From the NCBI GenBank assembly GCA_037577475.1, contig CM075187.1:21110810-21174809 (forward strand): a stretch of DNA of 64,000 nt, given 5' to 3'. The position numbers and the translations under genes were made by a program. The notes under the pieces were generated by a model, which was not told where the DNA came from, did not search any database, and worked only from the letters and a program-made list of their open reading frames with translations. Below, piece by piece: positions 52,752 to 64,000 of this stretch (within the stretch, counting starts at the first letter, position 1; every line of letters begins with the position of its first letter). This stretch comes from Chaunax sp. Z400. Lineage: Eukaryota; Chordata; Actinopteri; Lophiiformes; Chaunacidae.

Positions 52752-53374
52752 GATAGAACTTTATTAATCCCGAAGGAAGTTCTTTTGCCAGAGATGGCTC
52801 CAAACTATAGTAACAATACAGGATCTAAAAAAACAGTATTAAATATAGGTGAAAATAAAAATATAAAGTGTATCAGAAGTAAATGCAAGAACCAACGCCT
52901 AACAGAATAACAATATAAATAAAGATAAGTTAAAAATAAACTAAAAAATAAACTAAAATGGAAATGAGAGTGACATTGAAAGTAATATTGCCAGTGATAT
53001 GGAGTAGTAACAAAGAGTAATATTGCACCTGATAATGAGAGTAGTAGTGTACATAATATTCAACATGCTAATATACACAATAGTCAAACTGACAGTAATA
53101 TTGCAGATGAGAGTGAACAAAATTTGGCTACTATCTTGGCATGATAATGAACCAAATATTGCACATGAAGTAAAAGCAATTCTGTTCACGGTAATAATAA
53201 TAGTGATGAAGTTGAAAAAAAAGTCGTATTGCACATATTGTTGGCATTATTGTTCCGATTTCTAAGGTTTCATTCCTGCAGAAGGGAGAGGAGTTGTATA
53301 GTTTGATGGCCACTGGTAGAAAAGACTTCCTGTGGCGCTCTGTGGTGAACCTCGGTGGTCTCAGTCTACCGACT
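52752..53374 (-). repeat. Interspersed repeat with LINE-type tail (AACTTTATTAATCCCGAAGG)
   Basis: Seen: at the left AGAACTTTATTAATCCCGAAGGAAGTTC, then an A-rich body with repeated ATATTGCAC words. At the right end come CATTCCTGCAGAAGGGAGAGG, AGTTGTATAGTTTGATGGCC, and TTCCTGTGGCGCTCTGTGGTG. Known: these phrases occur in this order in an abundant teleost repeat, with the TTTATTAATCCC end being its 3' tail, so its sense strand is minus. Truncated at the 53374 side. Confidence 0.7.
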
Positions 53375-55194
53375 TAATTCCACCACACACTAAAGGTACT
53401 TATATAAAGTATAGGAAACATCAGGCTGAGGACATTGACCAGGTGTTGTAAAACACCATGCATGGTAACATTTTAGTGATGTAACAGCAACATAACTAAT
53501 GGTAATATTGTATATGTCAGATTCCAGTAACATTATATCATCAAACACTAAATGCCACATTCATAACATTCCGGGCACATTCTGTGTTTCTAAGGCTGGC
53601 AATCATTTTATTCCACTTCAAGCACTATCTGCATTGCACTATAATAAGGAGATGTAGACAAAAGAAAATGGGTTTTAAGGGTATATGACAATGGTCTGCT
53701 CCCTTAAGATTACTATTAAACTCATTCCAAGTCACTCTATAACAGAACAAAGGGCTGAAAGCTCAAAATGCAAATGTAACTGCAGGAGAGCAGACTGAAT
53801 CTGCATTAGCAACACTTCAGGACCCCTCCCTGCTAATTGCTGTGTTTGTGGATGAAAGACTGAAGAGGCGAAATGGAAGGAGGGACCCCAGAGATCTTAA
53901 TGTTCTCTACAGACAGGCAGAGAATTCACAAGACAACCCATTATCACCTCACAGCCTCCTAAGGAGCCATTTCCTCTTGTTATTCAAGATGATTTAGACA
54001 GATTTGTGGTATCTGAGGACATGTTCACACTTAGCGGTAAAATGCATCTTGGGTGAAATGATTGCATTTTGAAAGCTGTAAATACAGGAGTGACTTTACT
54101 CAAACTGTACCGAAGAAAAAGAGGTAAGCTCTGTTGTTGTCAGAGACATGTCATCAAATGGCCTCTTAGTTTAGTGAAATAAAGACTGTATAGTTGACTT
54201 GGTCAGCTGTTTCTGTTCTATCCTGCACATTGTCTTTTCTTACCAGGGTGTCTCGCTCTATAGTGTTCGTTTTTCTCAATTAAGGATTAGGTCAAGGGGA
54301 ATTTTTGGAATCGAGGCACATTGCGAGCACACATTACTAGGGTCTGTCTCAGCTGGACCAATGTACAAGCTAGATAACTGCAAAGCCTACGAGACAGGAT
54401 TATAGCGGCATTCATAGCACCACTATGTTGTTGGAGAGTTGACACACACCAAAACACTGCACACTGATTTATAAATTATGGATTATTGTGAATATGTATT
54501 TGATCACCTTATTTTGTTGCAAGATGGATTGCATTGGAGTGTGCAGTGGCAACTTTTTTTTTCTTTTACAACAATGCCTTAGGCTTCCCACATTTGTCAT
54601 TGAAACAAATAAGGTGGCTGCATTTATCCATGCAGAGCTCTTGTCTGTCTGAGCACAGCTTTACTATAGTATACCACACATAGACCTACCTTAACCCCCA
54701 CTCACATAACCCAGGGGCTGGTGGTGTGAGGGTAGGGCTGACATTCTTGAGCTTTAATACAGTAGATGTGTAGTAAATGTGTTTGTTGTGTCTCATTGTA
54801 AATGAAGTTTCATTCGTATTCGGACTTTTAATGCTTTTGAATATTTCCTCATATTAAGATAACCTAAACATCCCTAAAAGAAACAAATGTATTTATGTTT
54901 ACATTTATTTAAAAAGAGTTCAATTTTTCTTCTTCCATCTTCCATCATGAATCTAGAGTTAATGGGAACATTGCAGATTAGAAAAAATACTGTATATTAC
55001 TTACAGGAATCTCTAATAGGCCTACATGAAGATTAAGCTGAAGATATAACATTATGTGTGTAAAATAATTTTAGCATGACTTATAGGTACACACAGAATA
55101 TGATTAGTGTCTCGTTTTAAATTGTTCACTAATTAATTAATTGTTGTTCTCTGTCCTTATTTATTTAACATTTTAACAACGCTGCAATCGGTAC
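53375..55194. other. Gene-free stretch with a candidate conserved block
   Basis: The block at about 53740-54010 contains CAAAATGCAAATG (octamer-like ATGCAAAT), CTGCTAATTGCTGTGTTTG and CTGCATTAGCAAC. It is compositionally distinct and may be regulatory. It is 1.2 kb upstream of the trihelix gene promoter. The rest is AT-rich filler. Confidence 0.3.
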
Positions 55195-55232
55195 GCGACG
55201 TCACGCAATGAACCCGACGTCACCCGGAAGAG
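55195..55232 (+). promoter_or_regulatory. Promoter of the trihelix gene: twin CRE-like sites and an ETS site
   Basis: Seen: GACGTCAC at 55197-55204 and again at 55216-55223, with 19 bases between their starts. CCGGAAG follows directly (within 55223-55230), and the start codon is about 55 bases further on. CpG density rises sharply here compared with the AT-rich upstream. There is no TATA box. Known: CREB/ATF proteins bind TGACGTCA-type sites and ETS factors bind CCGGAAG, both typical of TATA-less housekeeping promoters. Inference: transcription starts within about 50 bases downstream. Confidence 0.65.
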
Positions 55233-55283
55233 AGGACTGTCGGTGTTTGAGAGGATTGTTTACATTCTCAGTAGAGAGTTAAA

Positions 55284-58200
55284 ATGAATCCTCCGATCAT
55301 CAACTCGACCAACTCCGTTTCAACGACTAAAAGTAAGAGTCCTTTAAGCAGCCGACATGTTTTCTTTATGGATTAATCGGCAGAAGAGTCAGAATGTAGT
55401 CTATTAGCTAGGTCTGCTAACTGTTAGCTTCTAACCCTAGCAGAGCAGAAATTGATTTCTACCCTGGTCACACTCAGTTATTAAACTATTGAACCATGCA
55501 TTGCTATTTGTTCTGCTTGTCCAGCGACATCCTGAGCCTTTTGAACTACGGACAGTGTTGTCAGGGTAGTCATTTTCTGTATGTTATTTGAATTAGCTTA
55601 TTAGCTAACCCTTAACTTTTCACCTGGTAACATTAGCTGATCTGTAACATCCAGTGCCAGCTTCCTATCAGGCCAACTAGTAAGCATGAGAGAGATTTAC
55701 TTAAAAAAAACAAACAGTTCATGACAATGGACTATGACTATGTTTTTGAAGCTAGTTGTTAAATTTCGTTGTAACTTAACCTTACCGCTGCAGAATACGC
55801 GCACTTATTTATTAACGAAAAGTAAACACCACGTTAGCCTTTGTTTTGCTGCCTAGTCAGTTGGTAGACGCACCTAAAACTACGGTGCGTAGTGCGATGC
55901 AGATTATTTCCCTCTCGTTTGAAACTATTTTCTTACTAGATCAGTGGGATTAGGTATGGGTCAACAGAACATCTGCAGGCTCTCGTTTATATAGACACAT
56001 CACCATTGAACCCTATTGTCCTGTGGTGGGAGCATTAATTATAAATTAGGTTCTAGAATGGGGCAGTTTTCTAGTCATTTCAGTTTAAAATCACATAGTT
56101 GAAGATGTAGCCCGTTGTATGTGTTGTTGCTTCTTTGCTGTGGTTGCACCTGGACACTCAGTCCGTCAGTCCATCTAGGGAAATGTAATGCAGTTTACTA
56201 CATCAACCTGTGATGAAACCTACTTTCATTCAGTTTATGATGTTCTGATTTTGTTAAAAATGTTTTAGAGTTGTTATTCTATTGCATCACACATGAAATT
56301 GTCTCAAGTGTTTCCCACATCTTTTATAAGTGAGAATAGACTACTTATTTTGAAAGCGATTTAATACATAATTGACTGTGGCTTTGTGCCAAAAAAACAT
56401 AACACCTGCACATTAACTAAATTATTTCTACATTGTGATAAACAGGCCACTGTTTGATTCTAATTGGATTAAATTTGTGGTTTACAGTAACTGTATAGGC
56501 ATTACTTGATGTTTCAATTGATGTCTTTTTTCCCCAATAGCCTTGCATCTACATTCAATCTATATGTAATTATGCTTCCTCTTCCATAGCTTTGTACAAA
56601 ACCTTTGCGAAATGAAACCAAGGGTCAATGATCTACCATATGTCTATCTAATGATGTCATCGTGATGATGTCGTGCAATTCTATGGTTCTCCACCAGCAT
56701 TCACTGTATTCAGCCGTACTTTTCCATGCACAGGAAAACGAGAAGCTGAGCGTTCAGTTAATTGGACAGTGGAGGAGACTCAGGTGCTACTGTGTGCCTG
56801 GAGCGATGAGCGTGTCCAGAAGAGTTTGGCAGAAAACCTTCGCAACCGCCACGTCTTCAAGCACCTCTCGGCCCGCATGAGTGAGATGGGTTTCTCTCGG
56901 AGTCCACACCAATGCAGGCTTCGAGTCAAAACTCTGAAGGCTAACTATGTGAGAGCAAAACTACAGAGGACTGTTGACAGCTCGCAGCCTTGCACTTTTA
57001 AATACTTTGCCGACATGGATGCTGTGTTGGGTCGTAGGTCAGCGGGAGGGGAAGGGGAGCCCTATTTAGTTTCTCCAGATAGGATGGCGGAGCACCAACT
57101 TGACTACACTGACAGGACAGGAAGTATCCTGCCTAATTTAACTTCTACTACAGAGATTAGTGGACATCATGTTGGTTCTTTGGGGAGGACAGGAAGACGT
57201 TTGAGTGGTACTTTAGAGGAGCGAGGCAGCTGTCAGCCTTGGCAGCTGGACTCTGAAGTCAAGTTGGAGGACAGAGAAGATTCAACAGATAAATTCGAGT
57301 TCAGCAATACAAGATTCCCACAGCACCTGAGAGACAGACACAATCAAGTTTATCAGGAATCCCCCATTCACAGAGAAATTAGTGGTATGTATTGACACAC
57401 TGTCACCTGCTACGTGGCTGTGCATTTTTGGTTTCCTATAGTCTCACTATTTTACATTGTTGGCACAAACTTTTTATGTACACCATAAATGTCATATATT
57501 TGTACATGTTCATGTTAACTTTGAACTTGTACCTGAAAAAAATCACAACACTTATGTGATACAGCGGTCAAAAAACACCTGATCTGAGACACAACAGATG
57601 GAGTATGCTGAGGTTGGCCAGTACTTTTATAATATAATTATAAAAATATGTTTTTCCCAACTTCTGTCAACATTGATGGTAACTTCAACCCACATTTTAA
57701 AAAATAATATTTTGAATTATCATTCTGAGCAAACATATCTTCAGAAATATTGTTTAAGATCAACAACTCATTTTAGAATAGCAGATCAATATTTTTAAGT
57801 ATTTTTGTTCACTTATGCAGTCTGTCAAATTTGGTGTGCTTGCTACTGGGTAAGACAAGTGCAGCTGTTTTTTATATGCATATGATTACAAATCTTCTGT
57901 TTATCACTGTGTTACTTTATGTTTCCATAGGAACCTTAAAGACTTCTTACAGTGATGTCTTTTGTCCAATGAAATGCCTAGAAACTTAAAATATTCAATT
58001 TGCTATCACATAAAATGAAGAAAAGCAACAAATATTTACATTTGAGGAGCTGAAACCACAGAATATTTGGCATTGTTGAAAAATCATTCAACTAGTAATC
58101 CTGTAATAATCTCATATCTGTACGATTTCATATCCTGTGTGATAGGTACACTCATGGAAAACAGCTTGAGCTCTCCTTCCCCACCTGTAGTACCACCTCC

Positions 58201-58639
58201 ACCTGTTCCTTCTCCTCCCCCTCGTACTCGGTGCACTGCTTCTCCACTCACTGCACCCCCAGTTCCTAGCCCCAACGCCCTCCCCCCCTCTGGTCACCTC
58301 CACCCTGAGTCCCCCTACCTGGAACCCATCCTCAAGCACCTGGCAGAGTGCTTCCAGCGGCTGGTGTCGGACACTCGGGGCCTGCTGGAGCAGCTGGAGA
58401 GTCAGCGGCAGGAGCAGGCGCGCTGGAATCAGGAGCTCCTGGCCCAGTGGCTGCAGAGGGAGGAACGGCGGCAGAAGGAGACGGCTGAGAGGGAGGAGAG
58501 GAGGGAGAAAGCTCGCATGGAGCATGAGATAAGAGTCCTGGAGCTCCTCACAAGTTTAGCCAGAGAACACAGGTGTAAATGTGAAGGCAGTCAGACTGTA
58601 GCAGAGACACCAGATGGTCCAAATCATACCATAAACTAA
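55284..58639 (+). CDS. Trihelix (Myb/SANT-like) DNA-binding protein with proline-rich and coiled-coil C terminus
   Basis: Coding exons 55284-55332, 56734-57384 and 58146-58639 join with consistent phase into 397 residues. Introns have GTAAGA...CATGCACAG and GTATGT...GTGATAG ends. The ATG has A at -3, and an in-frame TAG lies 12 bases upstream. Residues 25-116 form a trihelix/Myb_DNA-bind_4 type domain: conserved W27 and W39, SPHQCRLRVKTLKANY at 73-88, and FKYFADMDAVLG at 105-116. VKLE at 192-195 fits a SUMO consensus. Residues 242-290 are proline/serine-rich. Residues 292-374 are strongly heptad-like and charged, a probable oligomerisation coiled coil. Known: trihelix plus C-terminal coiled coil is the layout of MSANTD/ZSCAN-related regulators. 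Inference: a nuclear sequence-specific regulator. I cannot name the orthologue. Exon 3 is far GC-richer than its surroundings. Confidence 0.9.
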
Positions 58640-59041
58640 CTATTATTAGTTGGAATCTTATTCCAACTAAGACGGACCTTAGGACGCACCCACACCAAAG
58701 ATTTTTACACTGGCTTACCCAAAGTATGGGATCGTATTCAATCTCAGGAGGAACCAAATAATGGCACTGATAATCCAGTCACATTCAGGGCAGCTTTGTT
58801 TAGGTCTTAAACCTTACTGATAAAGAAGGGAACATTTTATTGAACCACATCCAGGAGAAGACCCTCAGTATCCAAGGGTTTGTCAGTATAAGAAGAATTC
58901 TGACTGACAGTCAATGGTCAATCATGCTCAGAAACTTGGAAGTAGAAATTACAGCTCAAGTCTACATGTTTGAGATTTTTTGTTAGTTAATTGTACCAAA
59001 TGGAACAATTGGACTATTTTATGCACCTCTATATAAATATA

Positions 59042-59047
59042 AATAAA
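59042..59047 (+). terminator. First polyadenylation signal after the trihelix gene
   Basis: AATAAA about 400 bases after the stop codon at 58639. Later AATAAA words at 59628-59633, 60788-60793 and 60863-60868 could serve longer 3' UTRs. The one at 60863 is followed by GT/T-rich sequence. Which is used cannot be told from the sequence. Confidence 0.45.
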
Positions 59048-59069
59048 GTACATATTTCCCACTAGAATC

Positions 59070-62000
59070 TGTTTGCAAACAGTAGACCTTTGGTACTAAA
59101 GAGACAGTCCTCTGTGCTCCGTAATCTCTACAGATTTTTTGGCAAAATTGCCCAATTGCTAAACTCTCAATAACCCAAGTGACGACTTCATTATGGTTGT
59201 TTGAGTGTCAGTGTGTGTCATACAGATCATTTAATCGCATATATTTTGCAATAATTCTGAAATGCATATGTATCAGAGTACTGCACATTGTGAATATAAC
59301 ACACTAAAAAAACATTTTTAGCTCCACATTTATGAAAATTGAAAATTCAGACTCGTAGAATATAAGCATGGCATGCAGAGCAGATCTGCCAGAGCTCTGA
59401 CATCAGTAAGGTGATATAAAATATAGATATCTTGAGTATGAGGATTATTTATTGCCTTGTTCGCCAGTGCAGATGTTATTACAACATCTGCCCGTCAATT
59501 GTACACATATTTTCGGTCCCTCAGCGTGGGAAAAGTGTTGATCATCATGCAGAATGTGTCCATGAGCAAGACACAGGAGTGTGACCAGGCTACTGCAGGG
59601 TGGTACAAATGGAAAGCAACATCTGACAATAAATTCCTGATTCCCATCTTCCTGTTAAATGTTGAAGCCATATGGGGAATGCAGCACGAACAAAGTCAGT
59701 ATTTATTTATTTCATTGCTGGAACATTTGAAATCCAGCACATCTGCCTAGTTGTCTCACTTGCATAACAGACCTTTAGCACAGTTCTGATGCATTACTGA
59801 GGCTCTGTCTTAGAGACTAAATATCAGATGTCGTAAGTCACACACTGTTAATGAAACTGTGGACATATTGTACCTTTTTACAGCGCCGTATATTTCAAAT
59901 GTTAGAGATGCAAACCTTATATTACCCATAAAAACAGCATCTCTTTTTGTGATGGGATTTTGTTCTCCCTGCTTTGCGTTCACACTTGCAGGAATCTTAT
60001 TTATTAAACCTCCAGGCTGTAGCTGCCCCATGCTGATTGTTACCTTAATAGAAACTGGAAATCTTTTACTGGACCATTCAAGATTGACCATTCATTCATT
60101 CAGGCTGCCCTGAAGGGACAGAGTGTGAACGAGCCCCACTTCCTTACCCTTTAGAAATGCTGAAACCAGACTGTAATCAACACTGGTACTCCTGTTTGAA
60201 ACCATACACGGGAATACTTCAAGGATACGACTGGTGACGTTCTATGTTCTTATTGTCAACAAATCCCACAGAAGACTAAAACCAACAGTGAATTGATGCT
60301 ACTAACAAGTATCATGAAATGTGATCCTGATACATCCTATACTGTGACACAGAGTTCCATTGTTGTCCAAAAGCTATTAAAAACAACAATGAGCCACACC
60401 TTTGCACTGTATGGTGTGTTCCTTCATTACAATGAACACAGTTTATTTGGACTCGACACCACATAAACAGTCCTGCTGCTCCAAAAACTCACAAGAACAC
60501 CCAAAGTGGATGAATCCGCCACTGGAACTAGTCCTGAATGATTGCTAGACTTCCTCCTGCGTTGGTACCGTTTTTCCAGAAAACTACTGTTCCCAGCTGT
60601 TTTGTGAAACTATGTTTTTGAGCCATTCTTAAAAGTTTACATCTTCAGTATGGACACATGAGCCATAAACGGGTAGAAAAATGAAAACAGAAAACAGAGG
60701 GTAGAAAAAAGTATTTGTGTGTATGTGCGCTTTGTTGTTTTTTTTTCTCTTAAATGAGATTAGTTGACCAGAATTTATACAGTATATAATAAAGCCTTTT
60801 TTCTTTATGTGGTTTCTTTTAACGCTTAATGCTTTTTTGTAATGTCCACTGTTTGTTGTTATAATAAACTGTTAGGAAAAGTAATCCAGACTTTGATGAG
60901 CTCTAAATTTGAATGTTTTCAATTATTTTTGCTGCAGTATATTAGAGAGAAAAGTTTAATGCCCAAAATTTCCACTTGAAATGAAGACCGGATCCTTGTT
61001 TGGAGTGTTTGATGATATACATTGTTGTGTTTGCGTCCCATCGCGTTAAACATAATGGATGCGATCGTGATCTCTGTGGTCAAACCCCTTGCAGTCATTT
61101 CAGCGAGAGGAAAGACGGATTAGTGCATATGCGTAAATCTGTGCCAATACCACATTACGCAATACCTCAGGATGTTGATGAGATTTGTGGTGATTTGCTG
61201 TTATTATACCGTGGCTTATTATTCTGCTCTGAAATGTGGAGAAAATCGGCCAAGCACAAATAATCCTATGGCTGAAAACATCACATATGTAGTCCGTGTA
61301 TATGTAACATTTCTCTGCTGTTAAGTTTAAATGAATTGCGGTGCAGTTTGGCTTTAAGAAGGTGAAAAATTATAGTCTTCTGTTTTTTTCCGTTCTTGAA
61401 AGATAAGCAAAACAGTTCTTGTAAACAAATTAAAAATAGGCTTTTGAACATATTTTCTGCAGATATGAAAGAGTTAAAGAACAATTTACAATATTTTTCT
61501 TGGAAGTCCACTTTCTCCTCTTTCCATGTCAGTTTAGATGAGAATTCATTCTTGTTTGACCCACCCTTTAAATAAAGGATAAATAAAAATGTCTAAACTA
61601 ATTATCACACAGTGGTGCTGTGTAAGCTGTGTAAAAGGGGTCATTCCTGCTAAGCATCAGCATGTAAGCATTGTAGCATGTACCGTTGGTTGATAGCATG
61701 CTGGTTGTACAGTCTGACATAATTAGGCCTATGTTGTCTCATTATAATTTCTAAGCAAGGCAAGACATTTTTTATTGAATGATTCATTTCGAATATACGG
61801 AGGAGGATAAGGACCACGTGAAATATTTATCTTTAGACTTCTGAGATTAAAGTCAGCACTCTGACTTTTTTTTCCTGACTGTAAAAACAAACAAAAAAAT
61901 GTTTTACGTACAAATAAACTTGGTGTGCTTTACAGTAAATTGTAAACCAAAAGGAATAATGAAAAGACAAGAAAATACAAACATGATGAAAGAGAGAGAG

Positions 62001-62190
62001 AAAATAACACAAACCACACAATGACACCACAAACATACAGTCTACACCCACTAAACGAATGTTAGACCTGAGAAAATTCCTTATTCTGGTATTACTTCAG
62101 CTGAAACCCCCCCAAATGAACAGAGAAGTGAAACATGTAGGATGAGAATGATGCTGATGGAAAAAGGAAACCAGAGGGGGTGTGCTTCTG
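59070..62190. other. Intergenic or long 3' UTR; nothing firm
   Basis: Between the trihelix gene and the next promoter. Short ORFs (97 codons plus at 59457, 93 minus at 59810, 87 plus at 61000) have no motif. Part may be an extended 3' UTR ending near 60880. Confidence 0.4.
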
Positions 62191-62194
62191 TGCT

Positions 62195-62245
62195 CTGATT
62201 GGCTGCCTGTCCCTCATAAAGTCTTGAGGCTGGTCGAGACTCCGG
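62195..62245 (+). promoter_or_regulatory. Core promoter with inverted CCAAT box and TATA-like element
   Basis: Seen: GATTGG (inverted CCAAT, about 62198-62202) and CATAAAG at 62215-62221. A CpG-containing start region (CTCCGGAGCTCACACAC, then GCGGCGGCGG) begins about 25-30 bases downstream. Spacing of both elements is typical of a focused vertebrate pol II promoter. Inference: start site near 62245. Confidence 0.55.
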
Positions 62246-62551
62246 AGCTCACACACTAGAGAAAGCGGCGGCGGAGCAGCACAGCCAGGTCCGTCACTCA
62301 TTGATGTGGATTCTTCTCTGAGCAAATCCAATGCTGCTGCTGCTGCGCTAAAAAAAAGAGAAGGAGAATACGTACATCTTTACTTTTTCTATTTACAACT
62401 GAATAATGCTGCATTGACTGCGGAGCGCGAAGGACCGCTGGGCTTCACCACCTCGCTTCATTCACATGTGAAAGGAAAGTCTCAGCTACTGAAAGGCTGT
62501 TTGGCACATTTTTGGGAAAGGATCGGAGCACCTCGATTGCTGCTTGTTGAG
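62245..62551 (+). other. Probable non-coding first exon (5' UTR) of a downstream gene
   Basis: Seen: this follows the promoter at 62195 and ends in a consensus donor (GAG, then GTGAGT from 62552). Four very short ORFs lie inside: 62304-62321 (MWILL), 62331-62351 (MLLLLR), 62406-62417 (MLH), and an adjacent start-stop ATGTGA at 62465-62470. The longer open frame from 62306 has no ATG start. Inference: the exon is untranslated and the coding exons lie beyond 64000. The multiple uORFs would repress basal translation of the downstream ORF. The gene cannot be named. Confidence 0.55.
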
Positions 62552-64000
62552 GTGAGTTGTGAGGACTAATTGTGTGCATGTTTAGTGTTTGAGGGTTTTT
62601 ATTAAATGTTTGTGCACATCGAAGATCCACTGCGTTTCGGAAATGCGCGCAGGTGGAAAGAGCGCACTTTATTTCCAGCCAAAGAGGATGAGCAGTGTTT
62701 GCAAATGAATTGACCATTGACTAAATGCTCTGACTTGACAAGTATTAAGATCTCATCTTGAGATTCTAATATTTTATTTTTTAATTGAATTTGCTACCGT
62801 GACTGCTGACATTGCGCCTTTATTGACTTTATCCAAATCTCTATTGTCCAGGATCACAACAAACAAGTGTAACGGTATCCAAATTGGCTGGTTTACTCAG
62901 TAGATGTTTTTTTGTTTTCATTTTCCCTCATAAACGACTCCTAAAATGTACCCTATTAATGGGATTTTTTGAAATCGGTGTCAATGGCGGACTATTTTTA
63001 ACCCCCACTACCTTCTGGCTAAGAGGATTCCCCCCTCACCCCCTTAGTTTCTCCTCCCCTGTAAGACAGTGAGGGATCAGTGAAGTTAATCCCACTTCTC
63101 TGTTGAATAACTGGCCTGTTCTCCTTGGCCTTCTGTGCCATTGCACTGTATTCCTTAATGTGCTGACAAGTTAAATCCGTTTATTGGTGATCTGGCAGGA
63201 CCATGTGAGGGTGCCTCCTCTGGAACACTTGAGTGAGTTATTGTTGCTGTGGATTACATGATTGCTACTGTACTCTGGTGTTTAGTAGTGGTTGCAGACA
63301 AATAGAGATGTTGTGGCAGCATATTTTCTCAACTTCAGCATGTCGAATCTTAGCCTGCTGTTTACTCAGTTTCATAAATATTCAGGGGAAGAATCAGAAG
63401 TAGCAGCCATAGAGGTGTTTCTGCCGCAGTGTCCCCCTGTGCAGGATGTCTGCAGGGGGGGGGGAGAGGAATCCATGTGGCTGTCAGGGACTGATGTCGC
63501 CTGGTGACAGAATCCTAATGAGAACTGTGATTTTTACCACTCAGTACAACAGCTGCAAACAGTATCCAGAGTCAAAACAGTGATGGTTATACTAGCTCTC
63601 ATTACTGGTGTGGGTGTAGTGAAGAAAGCTGGATGAGCTGTGAGTGGCTGCACTTTTACACCAGCATCCTGCTGTTGGATGGCAGGCGTGTGGAAAAGAT
63701 TGATATTTTTAGCCAACAAAGGGTGTTCAATAAAATGTAATATTTATCTTTTCAGTTCAGTTTGCAGAATTTCATGGAAACTTCGCTATAGGGGTGCTAT
63801 AGTGGTGATGACAAATACATTTTGTTTGCGAACGCGAATGCTTATCGGGTTAGTTGATGGGGATATTTACACTCGAGGAGGAAAATGGGCTTGAGTGAGT
63901 GGACGAGGTGAAGCTGCATGGTCTGGGTTTGTATACCGTCTGACCTATCGGCAGGTCAGAATGGTTGAAAAAGATGGATCTGTGGTGAACCCTCTCTCTT
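62552..64000 (+). other. Probable first intron of the downstream gene
   Basis: Starts with GTGAGT and contains no convincing acceptor-bounded exon up to the window edge. Poly-G GGGGGGGGGAGAGG near 63458 and C-rich CCCCCCTCACCCCC near 63030 are the only notable tracts. Confidence 0.4.

Noticed and set aside
56662..56880. Plus-strand 72-codon ORF starting MMMSCNSM
   Set aside because: Out of frame with the trihelix domain and crossing its splice acceptor. A shadow.
58084..58525. Minus-strand ORFs of 63 and 137 codons
   Set aside because: Leucine/proline/glycine-rich shadows of the GC-rich third exon of the trihelix gene.
62306..62569. Plus-strand 87-codon ORF across the putative first exon
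   Set aside because: Begins at a non-ATG codon and runs through the GTGAGT donor. The exon looks untranslated.

Overview
This window looks like nuclear DNA from a ray-finned fish, probably a spiny-rayed teleost. It is AT-rich with long (GT)n/(CA)n microsatellites. It carries tRNA-derived SINEs and other short interspersed repeats that I recognise from teleost genomes, and any genes are split by GT-AG introns. There are no bacterial operons, no CRISPR array and no long transposon ORFs.

Layout. At the left edge (about 1-1160) there is a probable 3' end of a plus-strand gene: two very strong splice acceptors, small exon-like blocks and a polyadenylation signal. The product is not recognised. 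From about 1.2 to 55 kb the window is essentially a gene desert. It holds SINEs, an almost perfect 84-bp palindrome, MITE-like and LINE-tail-like repeats, and microsatellites. It also holds two decayed coiled-coil coding fragments on opposite strands about 3 kb apart, and several blocks whose texture suggests conserved non-coding (enhancer) DNA. Conservation cannot be tested from one sequence.

The one well-supported complete gene lies at 55.28-58.64 kb on the plus strand. Three exons join in phase to give a 397-residue protein. It has an N-terminal trihelix (Myb/SANT-like) DNA-binding domain, a linker with a SUMO-type motif, a proline-rich stretch and a long charged C-terminal coiled coil. 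That architecture fits a DNA-binding regulator that oligomerises. Its promoter has two CRE-like sites and an ETS site.

At 62.2-62.55 kb there is a second plus-strand promoter with an inverted CCAAT box, a TATA-like element, and a first exon ending in a consensus GTGAGT donor. That exon appears non-coding and contains four very short upstream ORFs, so its coding exons should lie beyond the right edge. No clearly novel multi-gene system was found. The best second-look items are the trihelix gene, the uORF-rich leader, the coiled-coil relic pair, the palindrome and the candidate regulatory blocks.
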